From a virus: a DNA stretch of 34,582 nucleotides. The notes beneath the pieces were generated by a model. The model searched no databases and had not been told where the DNA came from. It worked only from the letters and a program-made list of their open reading frames with translations. The DNA is taken from the IMG/VR virus record IMGVR_UViG_3300020478_000028, positions 1 through 34,582 of that record. The stretch is one strand, 5' to 3'. Shown in pieces: positions 21,901 through 31,249 of this stretch (within the stretch, counting starts at the first letter, position 1; each line of letters begins with the position of its first letter). The translations under genes were made by a program, and so were the position numbers.

Positions 21901-24900
21901 AACTAACAATAGGTAATGTTAAATCAGCTATTGATAATGCTTTAGATAATACTAAACCTGCAGATTTGTCATCTAGGTATGCAGATAAAACTAAAAGCGT
22001 AGCTCAAGATTTACAAGATGAAATCTCTAATAATACAGATTTACAAAAGATAGCTAACAATATAAAACCTAAGCCAACAGCACATCTAATCTCAGAATAT
22101 TTTGACCAAGGTGTGCTACCTATGCCTGATGCTAGATTATTTCTTAGAGTATTTAGACCTATGAGAGATTTAATGTTGAGATTATCTGGTAGAGCTGTAA
22201 GAGCTGGTGATGACTATGAAAGATTATTAGCTAAACCTGTAACTAATCTTGCTGAGTTAGCACTTAAAGATGATAAAACTGCAGTGGATACTATAAAGTT
22301 AGCTGTTAAAAAAGCAAGATTAAATATTAAGTTGAGTGGAAACGAAGATGAAGTAGCAGAAATAACAGAAGGTATATTTACAATGGTTGGTGATGGGTAT
22401 ATGCAAAGAATATGGAAACCAAGTATTCTTTTAAGACCAGCTTGGGTAGTAAGAGTTGTAGGTGAAGAACAAATTCGTATGTGGGCAGAAGGTTTAGATA
22501 ATGTATTTGCTCATCCATTTTCTGCTTTTGCATGGGTACTAGGTAGAAAACCAAGTAGAAATGCTAAATTTCTAAAATCACAAAGAGAAAAGTTAAGAGA
22601 TGATTATTTAGCCGATACTTTAAATTTAGGTAGAGGTGGTACAGATATATTTGATGAATCATTAGACCTAGCTTTAGAACATGCACAAGCAATGACAACA
22701 ACACATGGTGGTATGGTTATAGGTTTTGACCCTAAAAGAGCTAGAGGATTTACACAAGTAACAAAAACAGATAAAAGATTTTATGGAGGTGGAACAAAAG
22801 AACTTTTACAATTAGCAGATGACCCATTAGCTACTCGTATAGCTCAAATAGAATTTAATCCTGTTAGAGGTAAGGAAGATTTTAATTTACAACTACAAAA
22901 AATAAAAGATGATTTTTGGGATGGGAATTTAAGAGAGTGGAGAGAAGCGTTTATTAACAATACAGATGATTTGAGTAGAGGTCAAAAAGCTATAATAGGA
23001 AATAGTAGAGCACATGCAGATTCTTATATAGATTCAGTAGTTGCAAGGTTGCATGATAAAACAGGTGGTAAATATAGAGCTGTAGAATATACACCTGATG
23101 GTAAGTTTGTAGGAAACGTATGGGATGAGAACTCTATAAAACCTACTATTCAAAATGAAAACAATATTATTAAATATATAATAACACAATCTGGTGATGA
23201 AGAATTAATAGGTCATATTGCAAGAAATGAAAATCAGTTTATAAAGATATTAAATAACTCAGGTGAAGAAGTGAGTATGAAATTTACTAGAGAAATGTCA
23301 GAAAGTCAGTATAAGCAATATAAAGAATGGTTAGCAAAAAGAAAGAATGGTGTATGGGATGACACACATCACTTTAAAACATCAAGAACTGATGTTACTG
23401 GGGATGTAGTAGGAAAATATGATAGAGCATTAGAAACAGCATTTACTACTTTAATGGGTGTCCCAACAAATGATTTATCTCGTTCACCAGCATTTAGACA
23501 ATTTTACTGGAGATTTATTGAAAACATGTATGCAAATCTAGACAATGCTGCAAGAACTCAAGTATTTGCTCAAGCTAAAAAAATGATGGGTCGTTCTTTA
23601 CCTGGTAGTAGAGCAAGAAAATATCTTAAGAGCTTAGAAAATATGGGACAAGCTAATGCTTCTAAGTTATTAGGAGTAGACGATTTAAGACAAGTTGATG
23701 AATTAGCTAAAGCGTATGCTTTAACAGAAACTAAAAGTTTGCTATATGATTTAAATAAACGACATGTTATTACAGATATGGTTAGATTAGTGATGCCTTT
23801 TGCAGAAGTCTATCTTGAAATTGCTGGCACCTGGACAAGATTACTTAAGAATCAAAAGATGTTATTTGGAAGAAAAGTTCAAAGGACAGTAGAAGGTATG
23901 CGTAAACCTAGTCTTTTTGGTGAATATGAAGATGAAGGCTTCTTTACTACTGACCCACAATCAGGTGAAGAAATGTTTAATATGAATTTATTTGAGAATA
24001 TATTTAGTTTAGATAGGAGTTTAAATAATCCTAATCCAGATGCATTAGGGATAAATCCTATTACAGGTAGAGAAACAACAGAAGTTCCTGAAATAAATAC
24101 AAAACTTAGAGGATATGCTACTGGTTTAAATATGGTAGCAGGAGATATAATACCAGGTCTAGGACCTTTAGCTCAGATACCTGCTGCTGCAATATTACCC
24201 TCTACTCCTGATATAGATAGAACTTTTTTTCCTTATGGAAGACCAGAAGAAGGACTACCACATCTTGCTAATCCTATATATTATGCTAAACAAGCTATAC
24301 CTAGTTACTTTAGAAAAGTAATTTCTGCTGCTGATATTGAAGACCCAGAGTTTCAAAGAGCTTATGTTAATCAAGTAAAAGAAATACAAAGAGCTATGTT
24401 TATGACTAATACTTATGATGATTCTACACCTGAACAAGAGGTTGCATCATTAGAGAAAGCTAAGAAATTAGCTACACAAAGTTTATTACATAGAGCTTTT
24501 ATACAATGGATAGCTCCTACTGGTGCCGTTATACAATATGATTATCAAATAGGACCAGGAGGTAGAGCCTATCTAGACCCAAGAGAAACAGAAGGAGACC
24601 CAGAAGGTAAATACTTTGCACAAACATTATTAGCAGATGCTTATTATCAAATGTTAGCTAAAGCAAAAGGTGATAGAGTTGTAGCTATTGCACAATTTAT
24701 TAAAGTATTTGGTTTTGACCCTACAGCTTTATTAACTTCAAAATCTAAACAAATTAAAAAAGTTTCTTTTACAGACGAAGGTGGATACTTTAAGCAAGAG
24801 AATGAAGAAATATTTAAAAAGTATCCTGATGTTGCATACTATATGTATCCAGATAGTCCATTAGATGAATTTAATTGGCAAGCATGGAATGAAGCATTCT

Positions 24901-25466
24901 CTGATGGAGATAGAGTAGATTTAACTCCAGAACAATATAAACAAGCTGTGAGACAAGCTCAAGGTAGTTTAGCTTATGAACATGCTAGAAGAGTCATAAT
25001 GGATGGACCAATGTATGCAAGTCTTCCTTATCATAAAAGAGCTGAACAATTATATCTAATTAGATTACAATTACAGAAACAATTCCCTGGTTATGGAGAT
25101 ACTTCAACAGCTCCACAATCATTAACAACTGAAGCTAAAATAAAGCAAATAACTGAAATGATACAAAGAGATGGTGATTCATCTATTACATTACCTGATG
25201 GTTCAACTAAAAAATTAAAAGATATGCCTTCAATGAAAGGAATAGTTAAATATCTATCTGCAAGACAAAGAGTATTAAATATAATAAAATCAGAACATGG
25301 AATAAATGCTACACTAAGTAGAGCAGAGGCTTCTGAATATAGAAGTTATTTAAGAGGTTTTGCTCAAAAACTTATGTTAGAGCATCCTGACTTTTATTTT
25401 ATATACTTTGATGTGTTTAGAGTAGAGGTAGAAGAAGAGATGAGTTATTATGGAGAAGATATTTAA
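18975..25466 (+). CDS. Giant virion protein with a split cpYpsA/SLOG-like domain
   Basis: The 2163-residue product starts eight bases past AGGAGG. Residues 630-680 resemble the first half of the circularly permuted YpsA family of the SLOG superfamily: T-G-G-x3-G-V-E-Q-A-G, I-G-I-K-T-S-G and G-Y-R-G-K-G-G-T-I-D. After about 180 residues of charged coiled coil, residues 855-965 resemble the second half: R-Y-N-L-D-N-A-D-M-T-I-I-F, G-G-Q-G, P-Y-A-V-V-D-L, then I-N-I-S-G-P-S-D-F. The family normally has G-G-Q-T-G-x-D, and that motif is altered here. The rest is helical with amphipathic stretches and no other domain I can name. Position after the portal and size suggest an internal or ejected virion protein. 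SLOG domains bind nucleotides or related ligands. Confidence 0.75.
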   Translation: MSEIRWWWQPTWSEELEEETQNERFLQATQFVDALESNPNIASNLKGLIEENFYLPRDILIGSALMGLTSDSPELAPLVERWLDVEKTWWDRTKGAMKGAVRGAFVAFDSIQDELVKKPILSTQKYLNDRKHQDGQGLVTAMTQLLFDKEAQSEWQKTRQHLGPSVGREAIKKALAGEKVNLGEGFFGNSTLAENTDIYKEMVGRGADPEEVKKIVQSYYGEDITNSEQARDESLTIKSKHGTVKLTPAAQLFANILEPGSKSYNISTGIVDGLFTLVADPTILIGGYLSKAGKVTRSLSQGEVLKGAGIVNKAVRKTVHVPSAVEYVTRNPGGRKIVEQLVKAEDYGTVGRLLGKRGSSGADAILHKNLKLAKTTREVEDLLVAAIEGGEITKKLNPTSLMFRGKVSSKLGSVLGGELGEAIGLSGVIRRNMNDTALGRIFETFPAPKLQVNDFNQSFFDLQDWMRFARVDDVVAEKALDDLAELALSQKGASSTTKAQAVRNMNEILNIWDDVQRHIAQKFENIGLPPQLMKGVKNWMASIDETRMYFTNTLGELEYFPGSKIEDLPFMTFFAEQLTDDEAMGLVARVLTRYRKSNKIDTDELDAILEDIKSISNNATTPEDRALVEYVTGGYYEGVEQAGLNIAEEIGIKTSGAVPYGYRGKGGTIDAQRMRELGLDDLSETEKARQLKNLSNARQDALSEIGMEVAKLPRKLRSKMQRNMESLDGLEVSTRNLTDKIQGLKVQIDEIAKQFKSSPENIKKYKQEFPESTTKEAKEAIAEQLEDALRPIKDELSTSIKDRTRVDSEISRLTNEIQDTVPSYKGLSEVEKKNLYDEKFWEQDFATMKLDKQEISRVSRYNLDNADMTIIFTGAAKGGQGMKQVINYLEKGTHVIEEGIKGLKPGVYQGHKPYAVVDLSAGFTKQQAEEIQRFAELNNIKSINISGPSDFTIAEEALMKTAMEDIFFVQKQFDSQLTIGNVKSAIDNALDNTKPADLSSRYADKTKSVAQDLQDEISNNTDLQKIANNIKPKPTAHLISEYFDQGVLPMPDARLFLRVFRPMRDLMLRLSGRAVRAGDDYERLLAKPVTNLAELALKDDKTAVDTIKLAVKKARLNIKLSGNEDEVAEITEGIFTMVGDGYMQRIWKPSILLRPAWVVRVVGEEQIRMWAEGLDNVFAHPFSAFAWVLGRKPSRNAKFLKSQREKLRDDYLADTLNLGRGGTDIFDESLDLALEHAQAMTTTHGGMVIGFDPKRARGFTQVTKTDKRFYGGGTKELLQLADDPLATRIAQIEFNPVRGKEDFNLQLQKIKDDFWDGNLREWREAFINNTDDLSRGQKAIIGNSRAHADSYIDSVVARLHDKTGGKYRAVEYTPDGKFVGNVWDENSIKPTIQNENNIIKYIITQSGDEELIGHIARNENQFIKILNNSGEEVSMKFTREMSESQYKQYKEWLAKRKNGVWDDTHHFKTSRTDVTGDVVGKYDRALETAFTTLMGVPTNDLSRSPAFRQFYWRFIENMYANLDNAARTQVFAQAKKMMGRSLPGSRARKYLKSLENMGQANASKLLGVDDLRQVDELAKAYALTETKSLLYDLNKRHVITDMVRLVMPFAEVYLEIAGTWTRLLKNQKMLFGRKVQRTVEGMRKPSLFGEYEDEGFFTTDPQSGEEMFNMNLFENIFSLDRSLNNPNPDALGINPITGRETTEVPEINTKLRGYATGLNMVAGDIIPGLGPLAQIPAAAILPSTPDIDRTFFPYGRPEEGLPHLANPIYYAKQAIPSYFRKVISAADIEDPEFQRAYVNQVKEIQRAMFMTNTYDDSTPEQEVASLEKAKKLATQSLLHRAFIQWIAPTGAVIQYDYQIGPGGRAYLDPRETEGDPEGKYFAQTLLADAYYQMLAKAKGDRVVAIAQFIKVFGFDPTALLTSKSKQIKKVSFTDEGGYFKQENEEIFKKYPDVAYYMYPDSPLDEFNWQAWNEAFSDGDRVDLTPEQYKQAVRQAQGSLAYEHARRVIMDGPMYASLPYHKRAEQLYLIRLQLQKQFPGYGDTSTAPQSLTTEAKIKQITEMIQRDGDSSITLPDGSTKKLKDMPSMKGIVKYLSARQRVLNIIKSEHGINATLSRAEASEYRSYLRGFAQKLMLEHPDFYFIYFDVFRVEVEEEMSYYGEDI

Positions 25467-27184
25467 TGTCGAATGGTGAAAATAGTCAGTATACAGAAGA
25501 AGAACAAAGAATACTAGATGCAATTCTTGGTGTAGAAGTACCTCGTCCAGAAGTTGGTTGGGGTGGATTAGAGTGGAGTTTACCTGATAATCAACCAAAT
25601 GAATTTGATTCCGAGTTATTCAATGATTTTTTAAGTGTCTTTTTCTTAGGTCGTGAACAATTTGTAAGACAATTTGGAAGAGATGTAATAGATTGGTTTT
25701 CTAAAAGAACAACTGGAGAACTAGATACTTCTGAATTAGTAACACCAGATATTAGTTTGGCAGAATACCATTTGTATGCTGAAGCTGTTCTAGGTATTCC
25801 TTGGGATGAAATACCACAGGATTTAAAAGATACTATTCATGTTATGTATGAAACAATGCAAGTCGACATACCTGCATCAACAGAAGCTGCTGAAATAATT
25901 AAAGAAAGTACAGATGTATTAATAGCTTTACATGAGAAAGGAATTTTACCAGAAGAACTTTCTCATTTGAGTCCAGGTATTGTTGGTGCTGCTATTACTA
26001 ATGGATATAGTGACCAAGCAGATTTAGCTTATCAGGCTTGGATTGGTAGAGAAGCAAGAAACACAGAATATATGACTAAAGCAGCATATGAAATTGACCC
26101 TGTAAGTGCAGAAGAATTAAAAAATAAACTAGATAATAATGAAATAACAGCTCAAGAATATTTAGATGAGATAGATAGACTTATAGATTCTACTTATGGA
26201 TATAATTATGTTCAAGATTTTATAGAACAAGGAATCACTATGGGTGTTGGTGAAATGCCTCAACTTGATTTATCAGACCCAGTAGCTAAAGAACAAGCAA
26301 GAGTAAGAGGTCGTTTCCAATCAGGATTAGATTACTATGGATTAGGCACTTTAGACCTAGATGTATATAGTGATATGACTGCAACAGGCAAAATGCCGTT
26401 GTATCAAAATGGATTAGGTAGACTTTTGTTTGCTAATGCATCTCCTGAAGACATAATGGATACACAACTTTTATTAGTAGAAGCTGGTTTTTTGAGACCA
26501 TTTGATTTTGTTTATGGTGTCTTAGATGATAATGATGGAGGCACAATACAAGCTATTGAAGCTGCTATGTCTAGATTTAATTTGAATGGTGATGGAGTAT
26601 CTAAAGAAGATTTATATAGTATATTACTAGCACCAGGTAGCACAGCAGCTAATTTGAATGTATTTTTAAAAGAATTTTTTAAGGATACATTAGCAGATTA
26701 TGGTTATGGAACTGGTGCTTTTGAAACTAATTATAGTGGAGAAAATGCATACGAAAACATATTTCAATTTATCCAACCTAATTTTAGTGATGCAAAAAGT
26801 TATATTAGTGATGCTATAACAGAAGGATTAGGTAGACCACCTTCAGATGCAGAGTTACAAGTTTTCTTTGATGAGTGGTCAAAAGAAAGTTATGCATTAC
26901 AAAAACAAAATTTTGATATTAGACAAAGAAATATGCAAGCAGATTTAGAAGATGCAAGAAGAAGAAGGAACCTTGCAGGTCAAGGCAGAGTAGGAGAATT
27001 TACTCCTTCAGATAGAGAATCTACAGCAGATGTAGGTCTTGCAATGTCTAACAGTTTTGATGAGTTTATGCGAAATACGTATGGAGATATAATAACAGGA
27101 AGTCAAGCTGATGCTCAGTATAGGAAGTCTTTTGCTAGCCTTATGGGTAGCCTTGCCAATATCGCCAATCAACCAGGAAATTAA
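25466..27184 (+). CDS. Virion-associated protein of unknown fold, 572 residues
   Basis: It starts within the stop of the giant gene and ends one base before the lysozyme start. Features are an acidic N-terminus and helical repeats. A D-D-N-D-G-G and N-L-N-G-D-G-V-S-K-E-D pair near residues 353-385 resembles two EF-hand-like calcium loops. A Gln/Arg-rich coiled coil lies near 475-505 and a Ser-rich end follows. No enzyme motif is seen. It belongs to the run of large virion proteins; a structural or ejection role is inferred from context. Confidence 0.65.
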   Translation: MSNGENSQYTEEEQRILDAILGVEVPRPEVGWGGLEWSLPDNQPNEFDSELFNDFLSVFFLGREQFVRQFGRDVIDWFSKRTTGELDTSELVTPDISLAEYHLYAEAVLGIPWDEIPQDLKDTIHVMYETMQVDIPASTEAAEIIKESTDVLIALHEKGILPEELSHLSPGIVGAAITNGYSDQADLAYQAWIGREARNTEYMTKAAYEIDPVSAEELKNKLDNNEITAQEYLDEIDRLIDSTYGYNYVQDFIEQGITMGVGEMPQLDLSDPVAKEQARVRGRFQSGLDYYGLGTLDLDVYSDMTATGKMPLYQNGLGRLLFANASPEDIMDTQLLLVEAGFLRPFDFVYGVLDDNDGGTIQAIEAAMSRFNLNGDGVSKEDLYSILLAPGSTAANLNVFLKEFFKDTLADYGYGTGAFETNYSGENAYENIFQFIQPNFSDAKSYISDAITEGLGRPPSDAELQVFFDEWSKESYALQKQNFDIRQRNMQADLEDARRRRNLAGQGRVGEFTPSDRESTADVGLAMSNSFDEFMRNTYGDIITGSQADAQYRKSFASLMGSLANIANQPGN

Positions 27185-27185
27185 A

Positions 27186-28172
27186 ATGGAATTAACAGAA
27201 GAGTTAATTATCCACATTGAAGACTTGGAAGGATTTAAAGAAAAAGCATATTACGATTTAAACGGAACTTTAACTATAGGTTTTGGTCATACTAATGCTA
27301 CAGAAACATTTGACTTCAAAGAAGGTGATGTTATAGATAGAGAAAAAGCCCTAGAGATATTGCAATTAGATTTAAACCATGCAAGAGAAACTGTTGAAAG
27401 ACTTATAAAGAATAGTCCTAATGTTTCATTAGAAGATTATTCACAATCAGAATTAGATTATGCAACATTGATTTATTTCAATAGACCTTGGACTTTACGT
27501 AACCTAGAAGGTGAAGTGGGAACTTATGATGGTTTAGAACTAATAGCAGAAGGTAATCTAGATGCTATTATTGAAGACCAGGAAGAGAAAATAAAAAGGA
27601 AATATGATGGAGAAATTCCTAAGTTCTTACAAACTAGATTAACTAAAGAAAAAAATTATACAGTACTTGAAGACCCTCCACCACCTCCACCAACTGATGA
27701 TGATACAGAGGGTGTTACTCTATATGATGAAGAAGGAAAAGGAATTATAGTTGACCCTTCTATAGTAGATGATTTATTAAATTTAACACCTACTAAATAT
27801 TATTTAGAATCTCCTACTAAATACACTGGTAATTACGCTGGTAGTAATTATGAGGAAGATGAAGGTAATACAGATTACCCAGTAGATGAATTTAAATTTG
27901 TAGGAACAGAACTAATAACACCTGAAGCAACTAAAGAAGTATGGGCTAAAGTATTAAGAAAACTATATGGTGTTAATAATCCTTTTGAGGATGAGGTTAC
28001 TGTTTGGAAAAATAATATGGATAAAGAACGAGTAGCAAATGCACCTCTGTCTCAAAGATTTGGAAATGTATTTAGAGGCTTAGGTGGAAGAATTAAAACA
28101 CATATTAACGAAAAAATAGATGCACAGTTAGATTTTATGGAACATGTATCTAGTCAAGGTAAGGAAGAATAA
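27186..28172 (+). CDS. GH24 phage lysozyme fused to a virion domain
   Basis: I use the ATG at 27186, which follows AGGAAA and the preceding stop; a longer frame from 27111 only overlaps the upstream gene. Residues 1-150 match T4-type lysozyme (GH24): I-E-D-L-E-G-F with the catalytic Glu, Y-Y-D-L-N-G with the Asp, and T-L-T-I-G-F-G-H-T. A six-Pro linker at about residues 160-165 leads to an acidic region and a C-terminal helical part of 160 residues without known motifs. Within the virion block this enzyme should open the cell wall during DNA entry rather than at lysis. The next gene is coupled through TAATG. Confidence 0.85.
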   Translation: MELTEELIIHIEDLEGFKEKAYYDLNGTLTIGFGHTNATETFDFKEGDVIDREKALEILQLDLNHARETVERLIKNSPNVSLEDYSQSELDYATLIYFNRPWTLRNLEGEVGTYDGLELIAEGNLDAIIEDQEEKIKRKYDGEIPKFLQTRLTKEKNYTVLEDPPPPPPTDDDTEGVTLYDEEGKGIIVDPSIVDDLLNLTPTKYYLESPTKYTGNYAGSNYEEDEGNTDYPVDEFKFVGTELITPEATKEVWAKVLRKLYGVNNPFEDEVTVWKNNMDKERVANAPLSQRFGNVFRGLGGRIKTHINEKIDAQLDFMEHVSSQGKEE

Positions 28173-31100
28173 TGGATGAAGATTATTACAAAGCCATCAA
28201 AGCCTTAGATGAATTAGTTGAGACTGCTTTAAGAGAAACAGTTACTAATAGAAAATTTGACGGTCAAAATTTTTTAGATTTTGTAGGTAAAGATGTAGGC
28301 GATTATTGGGATACTTTGCCTAGAAAAGACGGTTTGTTAGTTTATGGTCCTTATGATTTAGAAGATTTAGTTGGTGTAGGAAGAAGTGACCTTAGTTTAG
28401 TTATCGATGTAATTACTGATGATGATATAGTTTCAGGGTTTAGTATATCTCTTATGGACCACAGCTCACAATCAGTAGGTGGACCTAATAGGTTTAGACC
28501 AGAAATTGATGAAATTTTTCATTTAGATTTAGGTGAATTTTCTACGCTAGAAGAAATGGAAAATTTATTTAATAAGACAATGGACTTTGGCGATGGAACT
28601 GCAAAGGTTTCATTAGTTGGTGATGCTTTAGATGAGATATTTCCTAACAGTCCTGCAAATATAGAAATGGCATTAACTAACAAAGGACCTGTTATTTCTG
28701 ATAGATTACGTAGAGATATAGACCGTGAGTTTCTTCCAGAATATGCAAAAGAAGCATTCGAAAAAGTTGACGCAGAACAAGCTGCACAATACAAAGAACT
28801 AGCAGGAGATGTAGAAGTTCCAGATACAGTAGAAGGTGCTGGTAAGGATACAGTTCCAGATGATTTATCTTCATTAGACACACCTACAAATGTAGTAGGT
28901 AAAGATAGTACTGGTTTAGATGTTAAATTATCAGTTAGTGATGATGGTTATGTTCAAATATGGAGAGCTACAGATGACCCTGGTAGATTAGTTATAAGTG
29001 ATTTTGAAAAAACAGGTGGTGGTGGTAGAAGTGGTCTTGGACAACAAAACTATTTTTCTGCAACTCCTGAATATGCAGATGAATATAGTGGTGGTAATAG
29101 AAAATTATTTCAATTTGAAACAAAAATTAAACCAAATGAAATATTAAATATTGATTTACCTTCTTTAAGAAATACACATCCTGAATTAGTTTCACTTTTT
29201 TATGATGTAGAAGCACCAGGTGGACCAATAAGACTAAAAGGAAATATACAGTCTAATATAGGTAAACTAAAAGAACTTGGTTATAAAGCTGTTGGAACTT
29301 CAGTAACAGGAAATCAAAGAGTTGGTCAAGTACAGTTTGAAATTATTCCTCTTATAGAAGATTTAGATGAAACTTATGGAATAAAAGCAATAGACACACC
29401 TACAAATGTAGTAGATGATATGACTTGGCTATATAAAAATCAATCTATTGCAGATTTACAAGATTTTTTAAAAGATAAATATGGAAATGTATTATATGAA
29501 TATGGAATATCTACTATGGAAGCAAGGTCAGGTCTATTATTAGAGGAACTATCAGATGGTAGTTTATATGTTGACACAATAAACATACGCCCTGGTTCAC
29601 AAGGACAAGGTAAAGGTCAAGAAATATTATCAATTATAAAAGATTGGGCTGATGTAAATAAAACTTCAGTATATATTAAACCTGCTGCTTTGCCAGATAA
29701 TCTTACATATAAAGGTCAACCAGTTTCTTCAGAACAACAGTTAGATAATTTGACTGAATTTTATAAAAAACAGGGATGGAAAGAAAATCCAAACTTTACT
29801 CTTCTTTCACCAGATGAAAAAGCAGCACAGATGTCTTTATCTGCAAATTATGATTTCGGTACTAAACCAACAGAATTATATAGTCCTTTAGTATATACAC
29901 CAGAAGGAGTAAATGTTTCTGAATTACCTCAAAACCCATACATAGATGACATTACAAGTTTTACAGATAAATTTAATAGAGAAGGTAAAATATTTTTAGA
30001 TGGTTACAATCAACCGATTGTAAATGAAGTAATAACAGAAACATTAAAAATAGAAGTTTGGTATGGTACATCTGGTTTTATAGATGAAAATGATTGGAAT
30101 CAAAGTAAATTCTCTGAAGTTGCTAAAGACCTAGAGGCTAAGGGATTACATCCAAATGATATAGTTAATGATTTATCTAAATATATACCTCCAGATAAAA
30201 TACCAACTCCTGCTGAAATATTTAGAGGAGGAGTAAGAAATGAATATTTTACTGATGCTATTGTTACTATGTTATCTGAAGGTTCAGGAAATTTTTATAT
30301 TGAAGATGTTGCTGGGGATGATTTATTTCCAGAAAATAAACCAAGAAGAAACTTAGGATTATATTACGCAATATCAGGAGAGACTCCAGAAGAAACTAAT
30401 GCAAGACTAGCTGACTATAAAAGGAAGCACGGAGATGTATTTACACCACAAGGACCTGAAGAACTCAAATGGGTTCAATACGCAGCAGAAGGTGAAAGAG
30501 TTATAGACACACCTACAAATGTAGGAGATGATGTAGTAGAAGGAACAGTTACAAGAATGGAAGAGTATAGGTTTAAAAAACTTATAGAAGAAGTAGAAGA
30601 AGCAACACCACCTGTTCATAAGATTACACCTGAACAAGCTAGCACAATAGACGATGCAATTGAAGAAACTATGGCTTTATTGAATAGAGAAAAGTTTGAA
30701 CTTATACAAGGTTCAAAGAACAGAACTTTTAAGAATGTAGATATAACTTATGAACAGGCTTTTAAAGTTATTAAAAATAAATTAATTAATATATTTGCTG
30801 ACGGTCTTACTTTAGTTGATGCATATGAATTAGGTTTAATAATTATGTCAATAACTGGAGCTGTAGATACAAGCCTAGAAGGTATAATAGATATTGTGTT
30901 CCCTAATGATACTAAAGATAATAGAAGTTTTCCTGAAAAGGTTATAGCTAACCTAGATGATTTAGCACCATACTCTCCTACTGAACAATTCCTAAGAAAG
31001 AATAAAGAATCTAGAGCAATGAAACTAAATCCTGAAGTAGTAGAAACAGCTAGAGACTCATACAATATAGGAGACATTACTTTCTTTGAACATATGGCAG

Positions 31101-31249
31101 TTCTTGACCAAGTTATAAAAGGTCAGAAAAGCTATGTATATGAAGAGTTAACTCCCAATATAGGTATGATACCAACTAAGATGATAGACCATGCAAATCC
31201 TCAATATGTATTCTATAATATAGGTGAAACAATTATAGGTAATAAATAA
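28172..31249 (+). CDS. Multi-domain virion protein with ART-like and GNAT domains
   Basis: The 1025-residue protein has units separated by a repeated D-T-P-T-N-V linker near residues 236, 408 and 779. Residues 255-395 resemble ADP-ribosyltransferase domains of phage polyvalent proteins: I-W-R-A, then G-L-G-Q-Q-N-Y-F-S-A-T-P-E-Y-A-D-E-Y, I-L-N-I-D, K-E-L-G-Y-K-A-V, and a late V-Q-F-E. Residues 430-550 look like a GNAT acetyltransferase: V-D-T-I-N-I-R-P, the cofactor loop QGQGKG near 476, and F-Y-K-K-Q-G-W near 529. N- and C-terminal parts are unknown. Such enzymes carried by virions would modify host proteins on entry. Substrates are unknown and both domain calls need profile tests. Confidence 0.7.
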   Translation: MDEDYYKAIKALDELVETALRETVTNRKFDGQNFLDFVGKDVGDYWDTLPRKDGLLVYGPYDLEDLVGVGRSDLSLVIDVITDDDIVSGFSISLMDHSSQSVGGPNRFRPEIDEIFHLDLGEFSTLEEMENLFNKTMDFGDGTAKVSLVGDALDEIFPNSPANIEMALTNKGPVISDRLRRDIDREFLPEYAKEAFEKVDAEQAAQYKELAGDVEVPDTVEGAGKDTVPDDLSSLDTPTNVVGKDSTGLDVKLSVSDDGYVQIWRATDDPGRLVISDFEKTGGGGRSGLGQQNYFSATPEYADEYSGGNRKLFQFETKIKPNEILNIDLPSLRNTHPELVSLFYDVEAPGGPIRLKGNIQSNIGKLKELGYKAVGTSVTGNQRVGQVQFEIIPLIEDLDETYGIKAIDTPTNVVDDMTWLYKNQSIADLQDFLKDKYGNVLYEYGISTMEARSGLLLEELSDGSLYVDTINIRPGSQGQGKGQEILSIIKDWADVNKTSVYIKPAALPDNLTYKGQPVSSEQQLDNLTEFYKKQGWKENPNFTLLSPDEKAAQMSLSANYDFGTKPTELYSPLVYTPEGVNVSELPQNPYIDDITSFTDKFNREGKIFLDGYNQPIVNEVITETLKIEVWYGTSGFIDENDWNQSKFSEVAKDLEAKGLHPNDIVNDLSKYIPPDKIPTPAEIFRGGVRNEYFTDAIVTMLSEGSGNFYIEDVAGDDLFPENKPRRNLGLYYAISGETPEETNARLADYKRKHGDVFTPQGPEELKWVQYAAEGERVIDTPTNVGDDVVEGTVTRMEEYRFKKLIEEVEEATPPVHKITPEQASTIDDAIEETMALLNREKFELIQGSKNRTFKNVDITYEQAFKVIKNKLINIFADGLTLVDAYELGLIIMSITGAVDTSLEGIIDIVFPNDTKDNRSFPEKVIANLDDLAPYSPTEQFLRKNKESRAMKLNPEVVETARDSYNIGDITFFEHMAVLDQVIKGQKSYVYEELTPNIGMIPTKMIDHANPQYVFYNIGETIIGNK
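28876..28898 (+). repeat. DTPTNV linker repeat, copy 1
   Basis: A 23-base sequence that encodes the D-T-P-T-N-V linker at the start of the ART-like domain. It is identical to the copy at 29392-29414 and differs at one base from that at 30505-30527, a degree of identity not required by the codons. Confidence 0.85.
29392..29414 (+). repeat. DTPTNV linker repeat, copy 2
   Basis: Second copy, located between the ART-like and the GNAT-like domain, identical at the DNA level to copy 1. Confidence 0.85.
30505..30527 (+). repeat. DTPTNV linker repeat, copy 3
   Basis: Third copy, before the C-terminal domain, with one base different from the other two near its end. Confidence 0.8.

Noticed and set aside
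27111-27185. Longer N-terminus with a signal-peptide-like start for the lysozyme
   Set aside because: It lies wholly inside the previous gene without a ribosome site; the ATG at 27186 has AGGAAA and sits at the catalytic domain.
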